NCBI GenBank assembly: GCA_007118145.1 | Contig: SKSD01000026.1 | Location: 1-64,000, forward strand | Reading direction: 5' to 3' | DNA from: Halobacteriales archaeon | GTDB lineage: Archaea > Halobacteriota > Halobacteria > Halobacteriales > SKSH01 | Length of the DNA: 64,000 nt | The notes under the pieces: model-generated | Databases searched by the model: none | The model's input: only the letters and a program-made list of their open reading frames with translations | What the model was told of the DNA's origin: nothing | Shown here: positions 9,270 through 17,780 of the stretch, piece after piece | How the letters are laid out: each line of letters opens with the position of its first letter | How positions within the stretch are numbered: position 1 is the stretch's first letter | Made by a program: the position numbers and the translations under genes

Positions 9270-9370
9270 GCTATGGTGTCAGGTGGGTTGTCAATAATCG
9301 TTAGGCAATCACCGCAACCGATGGGATCCGTCGCCAGCTTAACGTCATTTCAGGACGAGACATCGATATC

Positions 9371-10984
9371 GTGCCACCAACGGTCGCCATCATCGGCGGT
9401 GGGATTGCCGGCCTGACCGTCGCACACGAACTGGCCAGCCGTGGGGTCGAGGTCGAACTGTTCGAGGCGAGTGGCCACCTCGGAGGTAAGGCGCACTCGT
9501 TCCCCGCCGCAGAGTATCTCGGACACTCGACACCGTTTCACGGTGAGCACGGCTTTCGGTTCCTGCCTGCGTTCTATCGCCATCTGCCCGACACGATGTC
9601 GCGCATTCCAACAATGGATTCGAGGACGGTCGCCGATCACCTCATCGAGACGCAACAGACACTCCTGGCACACCGAGGCAAACCCAACCGTGCCGTGACC
9701 GTGGGCCGACCGCGGACACTCGATGACTGGATGGATGCCCTCGACGCACCACTGGCAGACGATCTTCCCCTGCGTGAACGACGACACCTCCTCGAGCGCC
9801 TCCTCTACATCCTCACCTCGTGTGAACGACGCAGACAGTACGAGCTCGATGCCATCTCCTGGCCCTCTTTCCTCGATATCGACCGCCGTTCGCGTACCTT
9901 CAGGGAGCGTATCGAGCACATGACACAGGCACTGGTGGCACTGCGTGCCGATCGTGCGAGTGCGAAGACGATGGGGACGATATACCTCCAGTTACTGTTC
10001 GGACAGATCGATCCGACGCGACCGACCGAGCGCATCCTCGACGGACCTACCTCGCCCACATTCGTCGACCCCTGGCGAAGCCACCTCGAGAATCTCGGCG
10101 TGGATATCCACACGGGTTCACCAGTGACGGATATCGCGTTCGACGCACCTCGCGGCCGTATCGACCACGTTCGAGCGGAGACCGGCTCGGTCGAGGCAGA
10201 TCAATACGTCCTCGCCGTCCCGCTCGAGGTGGCTCGCTACCTCCTCCCTGAGGAGATACGCGGTCATGATCCGACCCTTCGAGGTATCGACCGACTTGAG
10301 ACTGCATGGATGGCTGGGTTACAGTGTTTCCTCGAGGAGGATATCACACTCACCACCGGACACGCCATCCTCGCCGACGCACCGTGGAAACTGACCGCCA
10401 TCTCACAGCGACAGTTTTGGCACACGACACCACCAGCTGACGACCCGATCCAGGGAGTCCTCTCGGTCATCATCTCCGACTGGCAGACACCAGGCATCGA
10501 TATCGACCGACCGGCCAGTGCATGCAGTCTTGACGAGATCGAGGCTGAGGTGCTTACCCAGCTCACTCTTCACCTTGATGCCGAGGGGTTCGACCAAGAC
10601 CGAGTCGTCGACGTGGTCATCGACCCGGCCATCTCGCCCACGGCAGATGGTGACGGCGTGGAGAACCGGACACCGTTGTTCGTCAACACCGTCGGTTCAT
10701 ACCTCGACCGCCCGCGAGCTGAGACTCGCGTGGATAACCTGACACTCGCTGGGGACTATGTACGCACCTCGACTGACCTGGCGAGCATGGAGAGTGCGAA
10801 CGAGGCAGGTCGTCGTGCGGCGACTGCCATCCTCGGCCGCCTCGATGTCCCAGGGAGACCGGTCGATATCTGGCAACTCGACGAACCGACGGTGTTCGCA
10901 CCCTGGCGACGCTTCGACCGGTGGCGTTTCAAGCGGGGGTTACCCCACGCCGCTGATACCATTTCGCGCATGATACCGATTTGA
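9371..10984 (+). CDS. FAD-dependent phytoene desaturase/hydroxysqualene dehydroxylase-like oxidoreductase
   Basis: The 537-residue protein opens with the dinucleotide-binding motif 'VAIIGGGIAGLTVAHELASRGVEVELFEAS' and continues with 'LGGKAHSF' and 'GEHGFRFLPAFYRHLPDTMSRIP'. The latter is characteristic of the zeta-carotene desaturase/HpnE group of flavin amine-oxidase-like enzymes. The C-terminal FAD contact 'NLTLAGDYVRTSTDLASMESANEAGRRAA' is complete. It probably dehydrogenates or reduces an isoprenoid (carotenoid or squalene-derived) substrate at the membrane. The GTG start at 9371 lies two codons before the Rossmann strand. No carotenoid gene is adjacent, so the exact substrate is open. 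Confidence 0.85.
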   Translation: MPPTVAIIGGGIAGLTVAHELASRGVEVELFEASGHLGGKAHSFPAAEYLGHSTPFHGEHGFRFLPAFYRHLPDTMSRIPTMDSRTVADHLIETQQTLLAHRGKPNRAVTVGRPRTLDDWMDALDAPLADDLPLRERRHLLERLLYILTSCERRRQYELDAISWPSFLDIDRRSRTFRERIEHMTQALVALRADRASAKTMGTIYLQLLFGQIDPTRPTERILDGPTSPTFVDPWRSHLENLGVDIHTGSPVTDIAFDAPRGRIDHVRAETGSVEADQYVLAVPLEVARYLLPEEIRGHDPTLRGIDRLETAWMAGLQCFLEEDITLTTGHAILADAPWKLTAISQRQFWHTTPPADDPIQGVLSVIISDWQTPGIDIDRPASACSLDEIEAEVLTQLTLHLDAEGFDQDRVVDVVIDPAISPTADGDGVENRTPLFVNTVGSYLDRPRAETRVDNLTLAGDYVRTSTDLASMESANEAGRRAATAILGRLDVPGRPVDIWQLDEPTVFAPWRRFDRWRFKRGLPHAADTISRMIPI

Positions 10985-11086
10985 GCATCGCCGTCATGCA
11001 ATCGTTGCGCTTGTCATCAACCCTGCTCAGGTCGATTGATAACTGGTCGACAACGGCTTTGTATGATGGCCACAGACGGTCGAACG

Positions 11087-12136
11087 ATGACAGCTGTTCT
11101 CCATACCGCCGACGTGCACCTTCGCGAGGATGCACCCGAGCGATTGGAGGCGCTCAGGTCGGTCCTCGAGCTGGCCGAACGTCTCGAGGCCGAGGTGCTC
11201 ACCATCGGTGGTGACCTGTTCGATCGACCCCGAGATGTCGAGGAGTTACGAGGTATGCTTCGAGGTGAGCTCTTCTCTGACCGGCCGTTCGATATCCTGC
11301 TCATCCCTGGCAACCACGACGTCGATGCATTCCGTCGTGACATCCACTTCGGCGAGTCGTGCATCACGCTACTAGACACACCCTACGAGCACCACGAACT
11401 CGAGGAGCATGACCTTCGCATCACCGGGGTTCCATACACCGAGGAACCTGTCGAGGAGGTTCTCCTCAGTCTAGCTGAGCGTGAACCCTTCGAGGGGACC
11501 GAGGCGTTGTTGCTCCACTGTACGCTTGATATCGGCTTTCAGACCGGGGAACTCGGTGATGAGGAAGAGGCACGTTACTTCCCTGTCACCGCCGACCAGC
11601 TGAGCGAACTTGGGTTCGACTGCTATCTCGCGGGACACTTTCACAACCACAGCCAAAGACGACTCGAGCGAGGTACGTTCGTCTATCCCGGGACGCCCGC
11701 GTCGACGAGCACGACCGAGACAAATCAACGACGTGTGGTCGAGCTCGACCCGGATGGCGATATCGGTTTTCACTCGCTGGATACGTTCCATTACGCCTCA
11801 TCAACGTTCTCGGTACTCCCGGGGTCAGAGGAGGAGACGTTCGAGCGTATCCGCCGATGGGTCGATGAACACGTCCATGAGCAGACCGAGGCCACGGTCA
11901 CCGTGGAAGGGTTCCACTCGCTCGATGAGGAGGCGTTTCACAGGCGGGTGCGAGAGGCCGGAGGTGATGTCGAGGTGTCAGATACGCATGCCTCGGAGGT
12001 CAGTCGTGTCCAGGCACACCCGATCTATAAGCGATTCGAGGAGCGACTCAAGGAGCACGACTGGCCACCAGAGGAGAAAAATGCCGTCAGACGGCGTATG
12101 CTCGAGGCGTTCGTCGCCGAGGGGGGTGCCTGGTGA
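11087..12136 (+). CDS. SbcD/YhaO-like metallophosphoesterase (DNA repair exonuclease)
   Basis: The ~349-residue protein shows the five metal-binding motifs of the calcineurin-like phosphoesterase superfamily: 'HTADVHL', 'GGDLFDRP', 'GNHD', a His-containing 'LLLHCTL', and 'GHFHNHS'. It most resembles SbcD/Mre11-type nucleases and bacterial YhaO. In complex with an SbcC-like ATPase such enzymes process DNA ends. The start at 11087 ('MTAVLHTADVH') matches the usual short N-terminus; ATGs at 11063 and 11066 are alternatives. The stop overlaps the start of the Rad50-like gene downstream (GTGA), so the two are surely translated together. Confidence 0.88.
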   Translation: MTAVLHTADVHLREDAPERLEALRSVLELAERLEAEVLTIGGDLFDRPRDVEELRGMLRGELFSDRPFDILLIPGNHDVDAFRRDIHFGESCITLLDTPYEHHELEEHDLRITGVPYTEEPVEEVLLSLAEREPFEGTEALLLHCTLDIGFQTGELGDEEEARYFPVTADQLSELGFDCYLAGHFHNHSQRRLERGTFVYPGTPASTSTTETNQRRVVELDPDGDIGFHSLDTFHYASSTFSVLPGSEEETFERIRRWVDEHVHEQTEATVTVEGFHSLDEEAFHRRVREAGGDVEVSDTHASEVSRVQAHPIYKRFEERLKEHDWPPEEKNAVRRRMLEAFVAEGGAW

Positions 12137-14469
12137 GTATGCGACTCCATGAGGCGACCGTCGACCGGTACGGTCCACTCAGTGACTGTTCCCCCAGCTG
12201 CCATGGCGGGCTCACGGTGCTGTCTGGACATAACGAGACGGGGAAGACGCTCTACCTCGAGGCGGTCTTGCAACTGCTCGATGCCGATGTGGTTGATGTG
12301 CTCGAACCACCCCTCAGGGTGGATGCGAACCCGACCGGACGTGTCGTGGTCGAGTACGATGGTCAACACCACGACCTCTCCGGGTCGACGGCATTGAGCG
12401 ATATCACCCCGGTCGACGTCGCCAGTCTCCAGACCGTGTTCGTCGTCAGAGATACCGACCTGGCCATGCCCGACCATGCTGAGTACTACACTGGATTGAT
12501 CGAGCGCCTCGGTGACATCCACACGTCGGAGATCGACAACCTCGTCGGTCACCTTCGCGAGCGTGGCCGACTCACGGAGAAACGACTGAACCTCTCAGAT
12601 CAACACGATAACGCGAAAAGCATCCACGCTGAAGCGACAGCGCTCATCGGGGAGATCGAGGAGACACTCGGTGAGATCGAGCGAGACGGGCTTGATGCAC
12701 TCCACGGTCGCCGACTCCGCACCGAACGGGAGTTGGCAGCCACTCGTGATGAGTACGACGAAGTTCAGCTGGCAAAGACGGTACACGATCACCAGCAGCT
12801 GGATGACCGTCTCGATACCTACCGGTCGGTACATCAGGAGCTGGCCGATTTAGAGGCTTTCTCCGAGGAGAGTCTTGAGGAGCTACAGGAACTCCACCGG
12901 AATATCGAACGGGACATGGAACGCCTCGAGATGAGCCGCTCAACGGTCGAGGAGCTCGATCATGACCGCCAGCAGACCGAAGAGAGTCTCGACGATACCA
13001 CCACGCAGGTGAACGTGCTCGATGCGAGAAGCGACACTGTCGAGCAGGCACGTGAGGCACTCGAGACTCACCGTCGTAGTGAACAAGCTGCGGTCGGTGC
13101 CGCCCGGCAGGCGAATGCAGCGAAGTTGGCCATCGTCGCCGGTCTGCTCGGCGCAGGTGCTGTTGGTGGAGCCGGTGCTATCGCTGACTCGACGGTTGCC
13201 ATCGGGTTCGGTATGGTACTCTTCGTCCTCACCCTGCTGGCTGCCGGGGTATTCTATCGTGCGAATACGAGACTGTCTGAGGTCGAGGGTTCGAGAATCA
13301 GCGCCATCGCATCAGCCCAGGATGCAGGCCTCGAGGTGGATGCGATCGAGGATATCGCACCTCTGCTCGAGGAGTTCGATAGCGAGTTGAGCCAGTCACG
13401 TGAGCGAATGGCACGATTGGATGAGCAACACACCCGGATCATACGCGATCTCGAGGAGGAACGAGCAACACACGCAGAGCTAGAGGAGGCAATCGACGCT
13501 CACGAGGCAGCCCTGGATGAGAAACTCACTTCCGCCGGCGTCGAGTCGATCGACACCTTCGAGGAGCGAGTGAACCGCCGAAGAGAGCTACAACAACCGC
13601 TGACAGCCGCCAGGCAATCACTTGTCGATGCGTTCGGCGAGGTAGATGGAGACCAGTGGGAGGCGTGTGCTGCCCACTGGCAAGAGCGACTCGATGCGAT
13701 GGTCGCATCCATCGATCCCGATGAAGTCGACCCAACCGTGTATGACGAGCAACGGCTGGAGGAACTCTCCGAACGACTCGACGAACTCCACGACCAAGCC
13801 AAGACACTCGAGGAACGACTCGAGACATTCGACAGCCACCTCGACGAGATCGATCGCCGGGCAAGCGAGCTCAACGCCTCATCCTTTATCGATCGAACCC
13901 TCAGGCTCCAATCACACTCCGTTGATGGACTACACACACTCAGGGATGACCTCGAACGGCTCATCGAGACCCTCGAGGACGACGCGAAATGGTCACGTAT
14001 GGCCATCGATATCCTCAGCAACATCCGACAGCATGAGGAGCAAAAACTCACGGAGTTGTTCGACCCTGAGGGGCCAGCCTCAAGGACGTTCGAACAGATC
14101 ACAGCTGGGAGGTACACCGAGGTGGCATATGACGCCAACGAGCACCGTCTCGTGACGGTCAGAAATGACGGGACAGTGGTACCTGCGACGCAGCTCAGTC
14201 AGGGTGCTCGCGATCAGCTGTACTTGGCTACGCGGGTTTCGCTTGCGCAGCAACTGCTTGGACATGAACCGGGATTCTTCCTCATGGACGACCCACTCGT
14301 GACGGCAGATCCAACACGACTCACCTCCGGTTTTGAGGCGCTTCTCGATCTTGCCGACGATGGCTGGCAGATCCTCTACCTGACCGCGAAGGAGGAGGTG
14401 TATCGAGACATGGTCGATACCTTCGAAATCAGACACGAATCGCTATCAGGCGTCGGGAAAAATCGATAG
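12133..14469 (+). CDS. SbcC/Rad50/YhaN-like coiled-coil ATPase with membrane helices in the coiled coil
   Basis: The 778-residue protein has a split ABC-type ATPase. Walker A 'GHNETGKT' is near residues 32-39; the signature motif 'LSQGARDQLYLATRVSLA' is near 688, followed by Walker B 'GFFLMDDPLVTAD' near 714. Between them lie long Glu/Asp/Arg/Leu-rich coiled coils (about 180-325 and 380-600). Two hydrophobic helices near residues 330-378 ('AIVAGLLGAGAVGGAGAIADSTVAIGFGMVLFVLTLLAAGVFY') interrupt them where Rad50 carries its zinc hook. The CxxC hook is absent. This is the layout of bacterial YhaN. GTG 12133 overlaps the nuclease stop; ATG 12139 is an alternative. Likely a membrane-tethered DNA-processing complex. 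Confidence 0.85.
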   Translation: MSMRLHEATVDRYGPLSDCSPSCHGGLTVLSGHNETGKTLYLEAVLQLLDADVVDVLEPPLRVDANPTGRVVVEYDGQHHDLSGSTALSDITPVDVASLQTVFVVRDTDLAMPDHAEYYTGLIERLGDIHTSEIDNLVGHLRERGRLTEKRLNLSDQHDNAKSIHAEATALIGEIEETLGEIERDGLDALHGRRLRTERELAATRDEYDEVQLAKTVHDHQQLDDRLDTYRSVHQELADLEAFSEESLEELQELHRNIERDMERLEMSRSTVEELDHDRQQTEESLDDTTTQVNVLDARSDTVEQAREALETHRRSEQAAVGAARQANAAKLAIVAGLLGAGAVGGAGAIADSTVAIGFGMVLFVLTLLAAGVFYRANTRLSEVEGSRISAIASAQDAGLEVDAIEDIAPLLEEFDSELSQSRERMARLDEQHTRIIRDLEEERATHAELEEAIDAHEAALDEKLTSAGVESIDTFEERVNRRRELQQPLTAARQSLVDAFGEVDGDQWEACAAHWQERLDAMVASIDPDEVDPTVYDEQRLEELSERLDELHDQAKTLEERLETFDSHLDEIDRRASELNASSFIDRTLRLQSHSVDGLHTLRDDLERLIETLEDDAKWSRMAIDILSNIRQHEEQKLTELFDPEGPASRTFEQITAGRYTEVAYDANEHRLVTVRNDGTVVPATQLSQGARDQLYLATRVSLAQQLLGHEPGFFLMDDPLVTADPTRLTSGFEALLDLADDGWQILYLTAKEEVYRDMVDTFEIRHESLSGVGKNR

Positions 14470-14559
14470 ATTGCGCTCCCTCGTGAACGCTCGTGACATC
14501 ATTGTCCGATAGAGGGAACAACAGATACATTCACCTCATTTGCCGATAAAATCAGCAAC

Positions 14560-15243
14560 ATGACACGCCGTCGATGGGAGCGGTATGCGACTGGTGGATT
14601 GCTCATCCTCATCGGGGTCTTTTTACTCCTATGGACAACCGATATCATCGATGCAGCCACTGTCTGGGCATGGATCCCCGCACTGTTCGTCCTCCTAGGA
14701 ATGTGGGCACTCCTCCGGAGTGGGTTTCGCAACTTCGTCGGCCCCGTGATGATCATCGCTATCGCAGGAGCGTTCTTCCTACGGGCGATAGGGATCATCG
14801 AGGAGGGCGTAATCAGCATGTGGTGGCCGTTGTTCATCGTCCTATTTGGAATCCTTGTGATACTCAACCGCTCCCATCGCCGAAGTCGGATTGTTGTCGA
14901 TTCGAAAGGTGGTGTCGATGCGGTCGCCGTCTTCAGCACGATCGATCGTCGGGTCGAGGCAGATGCATTCGGTGAGGCCGAGGTGGCTGCAGTCTTTGGC
15001 GATGTGCGTCTCGATCTCCGTGATACGACCATTCCCCACCCTCCGGCGATCATCGATGTAGCATCGATATTCGGTGATGCAGAGATACGTGTCCCAGAGA
15101 AGTATGTGGTCACTTTCGAAGTGATGTCAGTCTTCGGTGATGTTTCTGATCGTCGACCTCGTCGCAGCGAAGAATCTCCAGGTGAGGCGGATGTGATCAT
15201 ATCGGGAATCGCGCTATTCGGTGATATCTCGGTTCTCGACTGA
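14560..15243 (+). CDS. LiaF/DUF1707-like membrane protein with C-terminal beta-repeat (cell-envelope sensor type)
   Basis: The 227-residue protein has four membrane segments in residues 8-115 ('GGLLILIGVFLLLW', 'IPALFVLLGMWALL', 'VMIIAIAGAFFLRAI', 'WWPLFIVLFGILVIL'). A cytoplasmic or extracellular domain of repeating units follows, each ending in a variant of 'VFGDV' ('AVFSTI', 'AVFGDV', 'SIFGDA', 'SVFGDV', 'ALFGDI'). That is the right-handed beta pattern of the LiaF C-terminal family, linked in bacteria to envelope-stress sensing. It is not in an obvious operon. The start ATG at 14560 lies just after AT-rich sequence. Role in this organism unknown. Confidence 0.8.
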   Translation: MTRRRWERYATGGLLILIGVFLLLWTTDIIDAATVWAWIPALFVLLGMWALLRSGFRNFVGPVMIIAIAGAFFLRAIGIIEEGVISMWWPLFIVLFGILVILNRSHRRSRIVVDSKGGVDAVAVFSTIDRRVEADAFGEAEVAAVFGDVRLDLRDTTIPHPPAIIDVASIFGDAEIRVPEKYVVTFEVMSVFGDVSDRRPRRSEESPGEADVIISGIALFGDISVLD

Positions 15244-15530
15244 TATTGTGGGATGATAGAGCCTCACGAACCATCCGTGAAACGAATGCATCCGATGACT
15301 GAGTAAGCTGGTGTTGCATGGGGAATGATTCAACTATCAATTGACCATAACTTTGACCTCACCGAGCATGATTGACCGAATTCGGATACTCGACACACTG
15401 GCCAAGCAGATGCTGAATACGATCTCTTGGAGGATACCCAGGGTGATTCGACACCTCGGTACCTATCCTTCACACCAGGATTGACACTCACCAGTCAACG
15501 ATGGTGGAGGTCCCATACACCGCGCAAGAC
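15244..15530. other. Intergenic region, no feature recognised
   Basis: Nothing recognisable was found here. It separates the LiaF-like gene from the convergent minus-strand gene ending at 15531. Confidence 0.4.
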
Positions 15531-16082
15531 TCAGTAGAATCCGCGATTGATCCCACTTCGGTCGATGAGCTCATCGAGCTCACTGGTCAGGAGTGTCTCC
15601 GCTTCGTCGAACGTATCGGTCAATGCATCCAGCTCGGTTGGTCGGTGCTCGCCGTCGAACTCCATCGGGCCATGTGCTGGGCTCTCAAGCGCATCCATGA
15701 CCTCATCGAACAGCTCGATTCCACGCTTGGGAGATTCGCGATGATCCTCGAAGACGGATTTGAGATTCTCGCCTCTTCGCTTCACCTCGGCTTCATCGGA
15801 GACACCACGTTTGATACCGAAACGTGCAGGGCTATCGCCTTCGGGGAATAACGGCTCGAGGTCGTCATCGAGATGACGAGCCACCTGCGTCCCGACACCC
15901 TGAATCTCGAACGGATTTTTCGCGTACGTCTTGAGTTGATACACGCCCGCCCTTGGATGGCCAAGGAAGACATCCTCACCGATCCCCTCGACCCGATTTC
16001 CGATCACTGCATGCCAGTCGCCTGGGTCGGCCTTCGCGTCGGCGACATCCTCCAGCACATCCTGCCAGTCACGCGCCTTCAT
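15531..16082 (-). CDS. Conserved-looking soluble protein of unknown function, divergent from the CARF-PIN genes
   Basis: A 183-residue acidic protein starting 'MKARDWQDVLEDVADAKADPGDWHAVIGNRVEG'. The middle contains 'GHPRAGVYQLKTYAKNPFEIQGVGTQVARHLDDDL', a basic and aromatic stretch, and the C-terminal third is Glu/Asp/Leu-rich and helical ('IELFDEVMDALES ... LTDTFDEAETLLTSELDELID'). No known motif is recognised. The frame is open upstream to 16205, but the ATG at 16082 gives the only natural N-terminus. It is divergently transcribed from the CARF-domain gene 157 nt away, so shared regulation is possible but not shown. Confidence 0.72.
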   Translation of the reverse strand: MKARDWQDVLEDVADAKADPGDWHAVIGNRVEGIGEDVFLGHPRAGVYQLKTYAKNPFEIQGVGTQVARHLDDDLEPLFPEGDSPARFGIKRGVSDEAEVKRRGENLKSVFEDHRESPKRGIELFDEVMDALESPAHGPMEFDGEHRPTELDALTDTFDEAETLLTSELDELIDRSGINRGFY

Positions 16083-16205
16083 GTTCCCTGGTCGACCTCC
16101 TTCGTGAATTAAGCTGTCGGATACTGGTATGATCGATTCACACTGAATGAGAATCGTGGGATATGTCGGGCAACCCGATAGTGCTCCTCGAGTACCTCCA
16201 TACAA

Positions 16206-16216
16206 CAGTTATTACC
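16206..16216 (+). promoter_or_regulatory. Putative TATA box of the CARF-PIN operon
   Basis: An AT-rich stretch ('agttattaccc') lies 23-33 nt before the ATG at 16239 in otherwise GC-rich sequence. That is the distance expected for an archaeal TATA element driving a leaderless or near-leaderless transcript. Assigned by spacing and composition only. Confidence 0.4.
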
Positions 16217-16238
16217 CCTGGTCGAACATTCGACATCA

Positions 16239-16712
16239 ATGAACCGCGTGTGGATTACCAACGGTAGCACATCTATCCCTCCGGTGATTAACCCACTCAC
16301 CGCCGCATGTCACGATGGATACCTCCCGACCACCGTCTTCCTCCTTGACAATCCTGGCATCGAAGCGGTCACCGAGGATATTAGGCGCATGGTTCAGACC
16401 GTCGTGACAGCCTACGGCGGCGATGAACCGGCCGTCGAGGTAACCACGATCGAAGAGGAGGCTGATTTCAACGCGATCATCGACTTCGTCACGAGCAGCA
16501 TCGAAACGGCCGAATCACACGATGCTGAGATAGCCGTCGATGTCACACCGGGTCGTAAGTTCTGGTCGATCATCAGCTTCAGAGCTGGGTTGAACTACGA
16601 CGTGGACCGTCTCTATTACCTGCACGTGTTCACCGATTCGTACTTCGGACACTGTTATCCAACGATCCCCCGGACAGCCGTCGAGTTGATCGACTTCACG
16701 GAGGTGATCTGA
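16239..16712 (+). CDS. Stand-alone CARF (CRISPR-associated Rossmann fold) domain protein
   Basis: The 157-residue protein is essentially one Rossmann-like domain: strands 'VWITNG', 'TTVFLLDN', 'PAVEVTTI', 'DAEIAVDVTPGRKFWSIISFRAGL' and 'DRLYYLHV'. The fourth strand with its 'D-V-T-P-G-R-K' turn is the hallmark ligand-binding loop of CARF domains (compare 'D.TgGtK' in Csx1/Csm6/Csa3), which bind cyclic oligoadenylates made by type III CRISPR complexes. The first strand's 'TNG' fits the other half of the ligand pocket. No effector domain is attached. Instead the stop codon overlaps the start of a PIN nuclease gene (TGATG), so the sensor and effector appear to be separate, co-translated subunits. 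The ligand is inferred, not shown. Confidence 0.75.
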   Translation: MNRVWITNGSTSIPPVINPLTAACHDGYLPTTVFLLDNPGIEAVTEDIRRMVQTVVTAYGGDEPAVEVTTIEEEADFNAIIDFVTSSIETAESHDAEIAVDVTPGRKFWSIISFRAGLNYDVDRLYYLHVFTDSYFGHCYPTIPRTAVELIDFTEVI

Positions 16713-17749
16713 TGCGGCTTGACCGCTCGACGTTCACCGCGTTGTTGAACCGACTGTATGACCGGGGTGATGACACCATTCGTGTGGCACATCCAGCAGA
16801 TGAGGTTGGTGAGCTGATTCGGATCGACCTCGGGGCGTTCGATGCATGTACCGTGCACTTCACACTCGATCGCGACGGATATCAGCGAGCCCGTCAGGAG
16901 GTTGAGCGGGTACATCCCACCCAGGTGGCGAATGACCTCCCCGAGGCACAGGATTACGTCAATGCATTCCTCGCCGCAGGTATTCTCGAGATACCGAATG
17001 CGGACGAGGTCGAACAGTTTCTCGACCGCTATGGCGACCCAGACCTGCTCGCCGGTCACCAGCCGGTCGTGGCTGGGTTCGATACGAACCTCCTACCCTG
17101 GCGATTCGAGGAGACCCTCGGGCTACGCGACCCCGATGAGGGTATCGGCTACGTCAACGGGTTCGTACTCGCAACCGGTGTGCGAGACGAGCTCACCTGG
17201 GACCGGAAGTGTCAGGACACGACCCCGTTCATCAAGGCATTCGGGGATGCGTTCGATGCATACTGGAACCAACCACTCGGTGCGGTTCGCATCGGCCGAC
17301 TTGGTCTTGAGCGGTACCGGTCGATACGTGACATCCAGCAAGCGGACGAGATCACCTGTGAGGAGGGTGATGAGGCCATCGTTGAAGCATACGAGGAGTA
17401 CCAATCTGACCGACGTAGCCAGGTACTGCTGTTCAGCAACGACCGAAACTTCGTCGAGCGAGCTCACGGTCACCGCCTGCTCGCCCACTGGGTCGATCTT
17501 CCACATGACGTCCCCCGGAAGGTGACTGCCACCTGGGACCAGGTTGGTCAGTTACTCTACCAACTCGCCATCCAGTTCGGTATCATCACGCTGCCAGCGG
17601 TGACGATATTCGGTGTATGGAGTGGGAAGGAAGGGATTGACTGGCAACGCGAACGGGTCGATATCGATTGTCGAAGCCCAACCATCCGTGAACAACTCGA
17701 GGGAGACCTCAGGATAATCGAGACCTACAACGAGCTCACGCGTAACTGA
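16712..17749 (+). CDS. PIN-domain nuclease coupled to CARF protein
   Basis: The 345-residue protein has an N-terminal region (about 1-115) that I do not recognise, then a PIN-like ribonuclease domain. Candidate metal-binding acids are Asp124 in 'VAGFDTNLLPW', Glu160 in 'ATGVRDELTW', Asp220 in 'EEGDEAIVEAY' and Asp244 in 'LLFSNDRNFVERA'. Their order and spacing match PIN domains (D...E...D...D). A C-terminal helical part (about 275-345) follows. Its ATG overlaps the CARF gene's stop by one base, implying translational coupling and a stoichiometric complex. The inferred role is an RNase switched on by a nucleotide second messenger sensed by the CARF partner. Confidence 0.8.
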   Translation: MRLDRSTFTALLNRLYDRGDDTIRVAHPADEVGELIRIDLGAFDACTVHFTLDRDGYQRARQEVERVHPTQVANDLPEAQDYVNAFLAAGILEIPNADEVEQFLDRYGDPDLLAGHQPVVAGFDTNLLPWRFEETLGLRDPDEGIGYVNGFVLATGVRDELTWDRKCQDTTPFIKAFGDAFDAYWNQPLGAVRIGRLGLERYRSIRDIQQADEITCEEGDEAIVEAYEEYQSDRRSQVLLFSNDRNFVERAHGHRLLAHWVDLPHDVPRKVTATWDQVGQLLYQLAIQFGIITLPAVTIFGVWSGKEGIDWQRERVDIDCRSPTIREQLEGDLRIIETYNELTRN

Positions 17750-17780
17750 CTCGCTGTGCAACCCGATAACACCTGGTGAC

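Noticed and set aside
15501..15851. Plus-strand frame of 116 codons opposite the unknown gene at 15531-16082
   Set aside because: The minus strand has haloarchaeal acidic composition and good third-position GC; the plus frame is its shadow.
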